Below, piece after piece: positions 1 to 5,815 of a stretch of 64,000 bases of DNA. Within the stretch, counting starts at the first letter, position 1. Each line of letters starts with the position of its first letter. Both the position numbers and the translations under genes were made by a program. Origin of the DNA: [Clostridium] clostridioforme AGR2157 (GTDB lineage: Bacteria > Bacillota > Clostridia > Lachnospirales > Lachnospiraceae); the NCBI RefSeq assembly GCF_000424325.1, contig NZ_AUJR01000011.1:1-64000 (forward strand), written 5' to 3'. A model generated the notes under the pieces. The model saw only the letters and a program-made list of their open reading frames with translations, was not told the DNA's origin and searched no databases.

Positions 1-87
1 ATTTCTTATTTTGTCAAGATACGGATTATTACTTACTTACATTCAATGTGTTGTGCCTTTAATAAAACGAGAGGAATGAATATAAAA

Positions 88-483
88 ATGAGAGAAGTTG
101 AGCAAAAAAATTATACATTTAGTAACGATGATTATCTTTCTGTTTTTGTGGGGGTTTGCAAATCACAAGAACTACTTGATAAATATCTGAAAAAAAATTA
201 TGAATTAATAGAAGATGGTTTCATAGGTTCTGAGTTTGGCGTGGATTTTAATATAAATACTTATGATGAAGATTTTATGGTTTCAGTTGTAAACACTAAG
301 ATGTCAAATGATATAGATGAGATTTTTGCTGAGGCAATGGTTTTTGACATTAATTTACTAAAAAAAGAGTATTCAGATAATTTAGAAGGGCTTTATAATG
401 TTGCTCTCGTTATAGGAAGATTAAAATATGAAGGAGAAGTAAAGGAGATTCATTTGGGTGTATATCCAGAGGAAGAGGATTGA
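88..483 (+). CDS. Imm22-like immunity protein
   Basis: A small acidic cytosolic protein of 131 aa, probably an antitoxin that neutralises a polymorphic (RHS-type) toxin. The middle reads like the Imm22 (DUF4284) family: a V-x-G-x-CKS strand, then L-DKYL, then an SEFG-x-DF-x-I block followed by YDEDF, and a late strand ending in YEGEVKE. The start at 88 is preferred because GAGAGGA lies at 69-75; in-frame ATGs at 46 and 76 have no well-placed ribosome site. The gene is AT-rich compared with the core genes further right. Its cognate toxin would be expected just upstream, outside the window; what follows is RHS debris, as in displaced toxin-immunity cassettes. Family assignment is by motif memory, so the general role is more secure than the exact family. 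Confidence 0.65.
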   Translation: MREVEQKNYTFSNDDYLSVFVGVCKSQELLDKYLKKNYELIEDGFIGSEFGVDFNINTYDEDFMVSVVNTKMSNDIDEIFAEAMVFDINLLKKEYSDNLEGLYNVALVIGRLKYEGEVKEIHLGVYPEEED

Positions 484-540
484 ATATAGCAATGGGGAAC
501 CCAATTTTAGACGTGTCTCTCAAGCTATTGTTAATATAAC

Positions 541-892
541 CAGCTAGCAGTCGGTATACCGGCTACTGGAGTAGTTGCAGGTGCCATCACAGGGGGACTG
601 GGAACAGCCCTGTTAACGCCGACTATGCTCTGGACTTATTGGCTGGCAGCTACAACGGTTGTACATGCTGCGGCAGATAGTTCAGAGGGGCGGGAGGATA
701 TCCAAAAGAGCCGGCAGGCCGATTCCAGCCGGTCCTATAGCTTCCTTCGGGATACGTTATTTTTAGGGAATCAAGCTACATATGTCAAGCTTACAGGAGT
801 TAAAAAAATTCCAATCCTATACTTCAAAAGCCCATATAGAAATTTTGGTGGATAATTCAATTGTGGTCTATGCGGAACGGGAAAAACAATAA
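541..892 (+). pseudogene. RHS/polymorphic-toxin pre-toxin fragment, frameshifted
   Basis: No intact gene is present. From about 541 one frame encodes a glycine/alanine-rich hydrophobic stretch (GVVAGAITGGLGTALL) followed by AAADSSEGREDIQ and RDTLFLGNQ. These resemble the membrane-like pre-toxin segment found near the C-terminal end of RHS proteins. Around 767-782 the coding signal moves to another frame (SSLQELKKFQSY, ILVDNSIVVYAE) and stops at 890-892. There is no ribosome site or plausible start for either piece. I read this as a displaced C-terminal cassette left by recombination at an RHS locus; the exact parent protein cannot be named. Confidence 0.5.
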
Positions 893-1447
893 ATACTGAG
901 AAAAGATGTTAAAGCGAAAGGGGGCCACAGAAAAAACATTAATTATGACGGAAAATCATTGCGGTATGAGGTAGAGGAGGGAGACGGAACCACCTATGAG
1001 TATAACTGGGATAGGAACTGTATCCGTATCCATTATCCGGACGGAGGAACCGAGAGGCGGTTTTATGATGCGGAAAGGAACCTGGTCAAACAGGTCATGC
1101 CTGAGTCGTATGATGGAGCATTGGACGATGGTCCAGGGGTTGTTTATGCCTATGATAAGATGGGACGGCTTGTTACCGTAAAAGACCCGGAAGGGAATGA
1201 AATCCGGCACTATGAATATGATAAACACGGCCAGATCCCCCGTGAAACAGATGGGGAAGGAAAAGAGAAGCTTTACGAGTATAATGGCCTTGGCCAGATA
1301 ACGCGCCAGCGGATCAGTGCCAGATGGGAGGCAGATACCACCTATTACCGTGTTATGAAATATTCGTACGACCAGCAGGGGAATAAGATAGAAGAAGCGT
1401 ACGGGAAGGAAGAGGCAGAGCGGGATGCGGAGCCATCTGAGTGGATG
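893..1447 (+). pseudogene. RHS/YD-repeat protein internal fragment
   Basis: An open stretch with repeated YD-type units: YEVEEGDGTTYEYN, IRIHYPDGGTERRFYD, VVYAYDKMGRLVTVKDPEGN, EYDKHGQ, LYEYNGLGQITRQ and YSYDQQGNKI. These are RHS repeats, which form the beta-cocoon around the toxin in large secreted polymorphic toxins. The frame is open from 893 but has no proper start; the first start-like codon is TTG at 959 without a convincing ribosome site. The intact family is usually well over 1000 aa, so this is an internal piece. After about 1440 the sequence is better explained by an IS66 fragment on the other strand, which marks the break. Confidence 0.75.
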
Positions 1448-1585
1448 GCAGAAGCCGATCCAGGTCTTCCGGCTTCGGGAACGGGTCCATCCGCCGCAGC
1501 TGATCCAGAACGTATGTAAGATAAAGATAGGATTTCACACCATTTAAAAGCGCTGTCTCTGTGATACTGTAAACCACGTACTCAG
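1440..1585 (-). pseudogene. tnpC: IS66-family transposase C-terminal remnant
   Basis: Read on the minus strand, this stretch encodes VYSITETALLNG, then a YLYLTYVLDQL helix, then DLDRLLPST. This is the conserved C-terminal signature of IS66 transposases (Y-S-x-x-ETA-x-x-NG, PY-x-YL-x-x-LL, DLLPW). Only about 45 residues survive of a protein that is normally about 500 aa. No terminal inverted repeats are recognisable. It interrupts the RHS repeat fragment on the left and lies just upstream of the XRE gene promoter on the right, so an old IS66 insertion followed by deletion is likely. Confidence 0.65.
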
Positions 1586-1639
1586 GCGAAATTAATGTGA
1601 TTTGAATTTAAATACAATTAATTAGAGTTATTAAAATTT

Positions 1640-1691
1640 TTGATTAAAGTAAAAGTACCCTCTTTTAATGGTAAAATATAAAAAGAGGGTG
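1640..1691 (+). promoter_or_regulatory. Promoter with RBS-sequestering inverted repeat
   Basis: A perfect inverted repeat ACCCTCTTTT (1657-1666) and AAAAGAGGGT (1681-1690) has a 14-nt loop. The right arm contains the Shine-Dalgarno sequence GAGGGTG (1685-1691) of the downstream XRE gene, so a transcript carrying both arms would mask its ribosome site. A candidate promoter is TTGATT (1640-1645) with TTTAAT (1664-1669), 18 bp apart; this start would fall inside the repeat, which could then also act as a DNA operator. Which role applies cannot be decided from sequence alone. Confidence 0.5.
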
Positions 1692-1696
1692 CCAAT

Positions 1697-2038
1697 ATGG
1701 ATAACAATTTAGAAAAACTGCGGAAATCCGCGCATTTGACACAATGTAAATTAGGAAGACAGTTGGGGCTGTCCCAGCAGGTCATCAGCCGCATTGAGCG
1801 TGATATCAGCACGATTACCTTAGACCATCTGCTCCTCCTGGCAGATTTTTACCATGTATCAATTGACTATCTTCTTGATCGGACAAAGGTAAAAAGGAGC
1901 TGGGAAGAACAGCAGGCTATCAGTGCGGTTTTGGAGGAGCATTATGAACTGGTGCGGGCGATTGATATGCTTGATGAACGTGACACTGGTCTTGTATGGG
2001 CGTTGATAGAAAAGATGCTGAAAGATAATAAGGAGTGA
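1697..2038 (+). CDS. XRE-family helix-turn-helix regulator
   Basis: A 113-aa DNA-binding protein. Residues about 5-60 form a Cro/CI-type domain with the recognition region LGRQLGLSQQVISRIER, followed by the typical L-x-x-LADFY-x-VS-x-DYLLDR end of the fold. The C-terminal half is helical and acidic and may dimerise. The start is fixed by GAGGGTG five bases upstream. It is separated from the LytTR response regulator by only 4 bp and likely forms one transcription unit with it and the sensor kinase. The perfect inverted repeat at its 5' end suggests autoregulation. Target genes are unknown. Confidence 0.85.
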   Translation: MDNNLEKLRKSAHLTQCKLGRQLGLSQQVISRIERDISTITLDHLLLLADFYHVSIDYLLDRTKVKRSWEEQQAISAVLEEHYELVRAIDMLDERDTGLVWALIEKMLKDNKE

Positions 2039-2042
2039 CACG

Positions 2043-2765
2043 ATGCTGGACATTGCTATTTGTGATGACGATAACCGTTTTGCTGGCGGATTGGAAGAGA
2101 CATTATGCCGCATGGGAAAGAATTATGGGTTAAAATTTGAAATTGATGTTTATCAGGATGGGAGCAGCCTGGTAAAGGAGATCAAGAGCGGGAGACGTTA
2201 TGACATTATCTGTCTGGATATCCAGATGCAGGAGATGGACGGGGTGGAAGCGGCCCGTCAGATACGCAAACTGGACCGGGTCGTGGAATTGATTTATGTG
2301 ACATCATATGACAGCTATATGAAAGAGGTGTTTGAGGTAACCCCCAGCGGGTTTATTGTAAAACCCCTGGATCAGAAAGAGTTTGAAAAGACATTTCACC
2401 GCGTTCTGCAGACGGTTATAGGACAGGACGCATATTACCGATTTCGGTATAACAAAGAGGAATATAAGCTTTTGATACGCGATATCCTTTATTTTACAAG
2501 CGATTTGAGAAAAACGTATATCATAGAGGAAGGCGGACGTTATATGGAATACAGGAAGTTAAATGATATCAGCAAGATTCTGGGGCAGGGAAAGGGCATG
2601 TTTGTGAGGATACATAAGTCTTATCTGGTGAACTACCGCCACATCGTGCGGTTTTCGTATGATACTGTTAAGCTGAGCAATGGGGAGGTGCTTCCGGTAA
2701 GCAGCCATCGGAAGCAGGAAGTGGACGAGCAGCTTGCGAGGCTGATGTCACTTCTGTCAAGGTAA
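2043..2765 (+). CDS. LytTR-type response regulator (AgrA-like)
   Basis: A 240-aa two-component output protein. The receiver domain (about 1-120) shows the acidic pocket CDDD near residue 8, the phospho-acceptor Asp59 in CLDIQMQEMDG, the Thr of YVTSYDS and the Lys of IVKPLD. The C-terminal half (about 135-235) is a LytTR DNA-binding domain with IRDILYF, FVRIHKSYLVN and LSNGEVLPVSSHRK. Members such as AgrA and VirR bind direct repeats upstream of peptide, virulence or bacteriocin genes. It is followed after two bases by its likely partner kinase. No agrB- or agrD-like gene is seen nearby, so the signal is unknown. Confidence 0.9.
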   Translation: MLDIAICDDDNRFAGGLEETLCRMGKNYGLKFEIDVYQDGSSLVKEIKSGRRYDIICLDIQMQEMDGVEAARQIRKLDRVVELIYVTSYDSYMKEVFEVTPSGFIVKPLDQKEFEKTFHRVLQTVIGQDAYYRFRYNKEEYKLLIRDILYFTSDLRKTYIIEEGGRYMEYRKLNDISKILGQGKGMFVRIHKSYLVNYRHIVRFSYDTVKLSNGEVLPVSSHRKQEVDEQLARLMSLLSR

Positions 2766-2767
2766 GG

Positions 2768-4057
2768 ATGCTTTATTTTAGTACAATGGCTTTTTGTGTA
2801 GCAATGTCCCTCTTTAGTATCCTGGTATTGAAATTATACTTGGATACGTTCCTGCATAAGCCGAAAGGTATCAGGAGCATTGCTGGGTGGCTGCCGTTTT
2901 TTATATGGCAATGCCTTTCTGAAACAGGGTGTTTTCCGGGAAACATTACTTTGCTTTTTACATTTTCTACGATTGTTATGGTGGGCTTGATTGTATATAC
3001 CGGTCCTTTTTGGAAACGGTGCGTGTTCCCTGCTGTTTATCTGGCAATATGGATGCTCTTAGAAGGTGCGGTGGATTTTGCCCTTCGGTATTTTAGCGGA
3101 ACCGTGGAAACCGAGTTTTTGATGATTTCCGCTCCGTCTAAGATACTCCTGCTCCTGTTAAGCATGGGAATCAGGCAGTTCGCGAAAAAGAAGGGAATCG
3201 GAAAAGAGCCATATGGCGGTGGCATGGTTTTTATGGTCTTGCCTATCATAGGAATGTTACTGTACCATACGTTGTATCAGCTGCTGCAGGCCCTGTATGT
3301 GAACCAATCGGAAATCTGGGTATGGATGCTGTTGGCCGCGATTGCCTTGATTTGTCTGAATCTTTCCTTCTATCCGGTTTATATGCAGTTGGTCAATAAC
3401 CTTCAGATGAAGAAAAATACGCATTTTTATATAAAGCAGATGGAGCTTTTCCGGCAGGAGAAGGCTATGGAAGAAGCAGCGGCGATAGAAATCCGGCAAC
3501 TGCGCCACGATATGAGGCAGCATCTGATTTTCGTAGGGGAGTTGCTTGAAAATGGAACTTTAGAGTCTGCCCAGGACGCACTAATCGAACTGATCGGAGA
3601 AACAAGAAAGCGCGGGAGGCTGGAATCAAGGACGGGCAATATGGTGGTGGATTCTATGGTAAACCATGTATGGAAGACCGCGGTAGAAAACGGTATCATA
3701 TTCCATGCGGATATAGCGCCGCTGCCGGAATTGTCCATAAAAGACGCGGATTTGTGCGTGCTGCTGGGAAATGCCTTTGATAACGCGCTGGAAGCGTCAA
3801 GGTTTGTGGAGGATGGCAGGAAAGAGATATGGGTAGCCTTCCAATATATAAAGGGAAGCCTGTATATTCAGATTAAGAATATCTATGAGGGGGATGTGAA
3901 ATTATCAGCAGATAGGAAAATCTTAAGCCGTAAAGAAGAAAGCGGGCATGGATTTGGTCTGTACTCTATGGAGCGGATAACGGAGAAATATCATGGCAGG
4001 ATGGATATAAAGTCAGGCGGAGGATTATTTACGGTGGAAATATTAATACATTGCTGA
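2768..4057 (+). CDS. GHKL sensor histidine kinase (AgrC-like)
   Basis: A 429-aa membrane sensor. The first ~215 residues hold about six hydrophobic segments with short loops, the layout of AgrC/ComD peptide receptors. A coiled region then leads to the phospho-acceptor motif IRQLRHDMRQH near residue 245. The GHKL ATPase follows, with N-box LLGNAFDNALEAS near 331 and the G-rich box GHGFGLYSMERI near 405. It probably phosphorylates the adjacent LytTR regulator. The ligand may be a peptide, by analogy only. A strong terminator follows directly and closes the three-gene unit. Confidence 0.9.
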   Translation: MLYFSTMAFCVAMSLFSILVLKLYLDTFLHKPKGIRSIAGWLPFFIWQCLSETGCFPGNITLLFTFSTIVMVGLIVYTGPFWKRCVFPAVYLAIWMLLEGAVDFALRYFSGTVETEFLMISAPSKILLLLLSMGIRQFAKKKGIGKEPYGGGMVFMVLPIIGMLLYHTLYQLLQALYVNQSEIWVWMLLAAIALICLNLSFYPVYMQLVNNLQMKKNTHFYIKQMELFRQEKAMEEAAAIEIRQLRHDMRQHLIFVGELLENGTLESAQDALIELIGETRKRGRLESRTGNMVVDSMVNHVWKTAVENGIIFHADIAPLPELSIKDADLCVLLGNAFDNALEASRFVEDGRKEIWVAFQYIKGSLYIQIKNIYEGDVKLSADRKILSRKEESGHGFGLYSMERITEKYHGRMDIKSGGGLFTVEILIHC

Positions 4058-4071
4058 AGCCAGGTAAGGCG

Positions 4072-4113
4072 GCCGCAAACTGAATCAATTTAGATTCAGT
4101 TTGCGGCTTTTTT
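4072..4113 (+). terminator. Rho-independent terminator
   Basis: A perfect 15-bp stem (GCCGCAAACTGAATC at 4072-4086 with its complement at 4093-4107) has a 6-nt loop and is followed by TTTTTT (4108-4113). It ends the XRE-LytTR-kinase unit. Confidence 0.95.
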
Positions 4114-4149
4114 GCTTTTCAGGAAACTTCGCAAATCGGCAAAAATGGT

Positions 4150-4606
4150 GTATAATAGACTTGAAATAAAAAATGGCATAGCAAAAGAGCGAAGATGTAA
4201 CTTCGTCATGACGTTGCCTATGTAGTTTTTTGTTTTTGGTTTAGGCTGCACTATCTGACGGTAGAGAAAGAATAAGGCGTATGAAGCCTGGAAAGATAAC
4301 GCTGCTTCTGAGGGGATATACATAGATTTTTTCCTGTTTATGGTGCTTTGCATAAATCCCATAGCAGCGGAAAAGTGTCTGTCAGGGATATGTACAATCA
4401 GGCGTTTGATAAAGTCAATGGTGGGGATGCATTCGGTCACAGTTTCATGGTCCTCATGGCGCTGATAGTGGAGGTCACAGAAGTCCCATCATAGGCATCA
4501 ATCCTGGAAGTGGCAATGACGGGCCGGCCCGGATATCTGCTGATATATTTAATAGTGATATCAGGGGAGCACGGATTGGGTTTGGCCCTGACATAAAACC
4601 CATCGG
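4150..4606 (-). pseudogene. IS91-family transposase remnant
   Basis: No intact gene remains, but the minus strand reads as the C-terminal half of an IS91-type transposase (PF04986 family) in several frames. From 4606 downward come DGFYVRAKPN, CSPDITIKYISRYPGRPV, ATSRIDAYDGTSVT, then after a frameshift HYQRHEDHETVTECIP, DFIKRLIVHIPDRHF, and after another shift YGIYAKHHKQEK. These match the conserved order of the family: Y-x-GRY-x-R-P-x-A, YDG-x-V-x-F-x-Y-x-RHED, FI-x-RL-x-x-HIP-x-x-HF, R-x-YG-x-YA. The N-terminal part with the catalytic tyrosines is missing. IS91 elements move by rolling-circle transposition and can carry adjacent DNA. The break with the cell-wall-binding fragment is at about 4605. 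Confidence 0.7.
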
Positions 4607-4925
4607 CAGCAGCTCTTCTTCGGGAGGCAGTGGGGGAGGCGGTTCTTCCAGCGACGGCGGTTCCTCCAGCCGTTCATCGACAGGAAGCGCCAAAGAACCA
4701 GGTCAGGAAAGCGGCACCTGGATTCAGGACACAGTGGGGTGGTGGTATAGGAACCAGGATGGGACTTATCCCAAATCCTGCTGGCAGCAGCTTTCCTATA
4801 ATGGTATAGCGGAGTGGTATCATTTTGATGAAAACGGTTATATGCAGACCGGCTGGTATACCGATACGGACGGAAAAACTTATTTCCTCCACGGGACAAG
4901 AGGGGCGTTAATTGTGAAATTGTAA
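4606..4925 (+). pseudogene. Truncated cell-wall-binding (choline-binding-type) protein, C-terminal end
   Basis: An open frame without a start begins in a Ser/Gly-rich linker (SSGGSGGGGSSSDGGSSS) and continues into two cell-wall-binding repeats: GWWYRNQDGTYPKSCWQQL then WYHFDENGYMQTGWYTDTDG, ending in a short TYFLH tail and a stop at 4923-4925. Such W-x-x-x-x-G-WYY/F repeats anchor surface proteins of Firmicutes to the wall. The N-terminal functional domain is missing because the frame runs into an IS91 remnant at about 4605. A GTG at 4734 could start a 63-residue product, but no ribosome site supports that. Confidence 0.7.
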
Positions 4926-4938
4926 AAACGGTCTGTGA

Positions 4939-4967
4939 TTGATTTTCTTTTCAATAAAGGTTATAAT
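4939..4967 (+). promoter_or_regulatory. Sigma-A promoter of toxin-antitoxin pair
   Basis: TTGATT (4939-4944) and TATAAT (4962-4967) are separated by 17 bp. The ribosome site GGAAGGGTG lies near 5000-5008, before the small antitoxin-like gene. Confidence 0.7.
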
Positions 4968-5014
4968 GTTGATAGACAAAATAACAGGCACTTATTTAAG
5001 GAAGGGTGAAAATT

Positions 5015-5176
5015 ATGGCAATCATGACACAGACAGCTGCAGAGCAATCGTTGAGCTATCAGGCTAAAGATGTAATGAAAGAGTTACTTGGCAGGCTGGA
5101 TGAGGCCATTGACGATATGGAACAGGGAAGAGTCCAAACAATAGAGGAAGCATGGGCAGAGATTGACGCGATTTAA
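5015..5176 (+). CDS. Small antitoxin-like protein (ParD/RelB-type position)
   Basis: A 53-aa acidic, helical protein beginning MAIMTQTAAEQ and ending EEAWAEIDAI. It has a strong promoter (4939-4967) and ribosome site. It sits 8 bp upstream of a ParE/RelE-like toxin gene, the usual antitoxin-first order. The sequence is too short to show a clear ribbon-helix-helix or Phd domain, so the antitoxin role comes from position, size and charge rather than from a motif. The N-terminal half may bind DNA and the acidic C-terminal helix may wrap the toxin, as in related pairs. Confidence 0.65.
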   Translation: MAIMTQTAAEQSLSYQAKDVMKELLGRLDEAIDDMEQGRVQTIEEAWAEIDAI

Positions 5177-5184
5177 GGTAGACT

Positions 5185-5520
5185 ATGAAGAAACATTATC
5201 GGGTACAGATTGCCCAAAACGGAAAACAGGATATCAAAGTTATGAAAACGTATATCCTGCGGCAGTTTAAATACCGGGAACTGGCTGAAAATTTTTCAAA
5301 GAAAATAAAGCGTGCGCTGAAAAGCCTGGATACGTTTCCCGATGGACACCAGCATACTGGTTTTATGTATCGGGGATATCAGATTTGCATGAAACCTCGT
5401 GATACATACCTTATCTTTTATGTGGTAGATGAGTCAAAACAGGTTGTGACGGTGCTTAGAATCATGCAGGACGGTATGAATTGGCAATCTATTATTGGGC
5501 GCTGGATTCGTGAAAGTTAG
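5185..5520 (+). CDS. ParE/RelE-superfamily toxin
   Basis: A 111-aa basic protein with the ParE/RelE fold pattern: an N-terminal strand YRVQIAQNGKQDIKVMKTYI, a helix with FSKKIKRALKSLDTFP, then strands with YRGYQICMKPRDTYLIFYVVDESKQVVTVLRIMQDGMNW. The late LIFY-V-x-VLRI-x-x-x-x-x-W block is typical of plasmid-stabilisation toxins. ParE members poison DNA gyrase and RelE members cut mRNA on the ribosome; which applies here cannot be told. It follows the small antitoxin-like gene by 8 bp and probably shares its promoter. No transposon ends are visible, but the surroundings are mobile debris. Confidence 0.75.
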   Translation: MKKHYRVQIAQNGKQDIKVMKTYILRQFKYRELAENFSKKIKRALKSLDTFPDGHQHTGFMYRGYQICMKPRDTYLIFYVVDESKQVVTVLRIMQDGMNWQSIIGRWIRES

Positions 5521-5815
5521 ATGTAAATGAAAAGGGATGCCTTTGTAATCTTGACATACATAATAAACACAACCGCAAGTAACGGAAAAGGCTATCCTCT
5601 ACTGCCAATAGGGGATAGCCTGTAATCCGTAATTTTTTACGCTTTATAAGTTTCCGATTGTACAACCGTCGGACGTGCTAATATCCTTCGGCTTCTAAGA
5701 TGATTATAAACCAACACTGCGTATTTTGCAAGAGGGTTTAGGAAATGGTTTCCTTGTTTGGTTTCATACGGAGAAGGCGAAATGCTGTCCGCTCCTGCTC
5801 GTTTTCTATAAATCA
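5521..5815. other. Intergenic interval between toxin and lacZ
   Basis: No supported gene. It lies between two convergent genes. A hairpin GGCTATCC (5590-5597) with GGATAGCC (5613-5620) is the only clear structure; a T-run occurs 12 bases later, so it is at best a weak terminator for the toxin gene. Confidence 0.4.

Noticed and set aside
956-1228. Minus-strand frame opposite the RHS fragment
   Set aside because: It is antisense to clear YD repeats and has no ribosome site.
2043-4057. Complete agr quorum-sensing locus
   Set aside because: No agrB-like processing protease or agrD-like peptide frame was found on either strand nearby.
4561-4899. Minus-strand frames opposite the cell-wall-binding fragment
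   Set aside because: They mirror the Ser/Gly linker and Trp-rich repeats of the plus strand; only the part below about 4606 has IS91 similarity.
5552-5557. TTGACA as a promoter after the toxin gene
   Set aside because: No -10 element lies 16-18 bp downstream and no gene follows on that strand.
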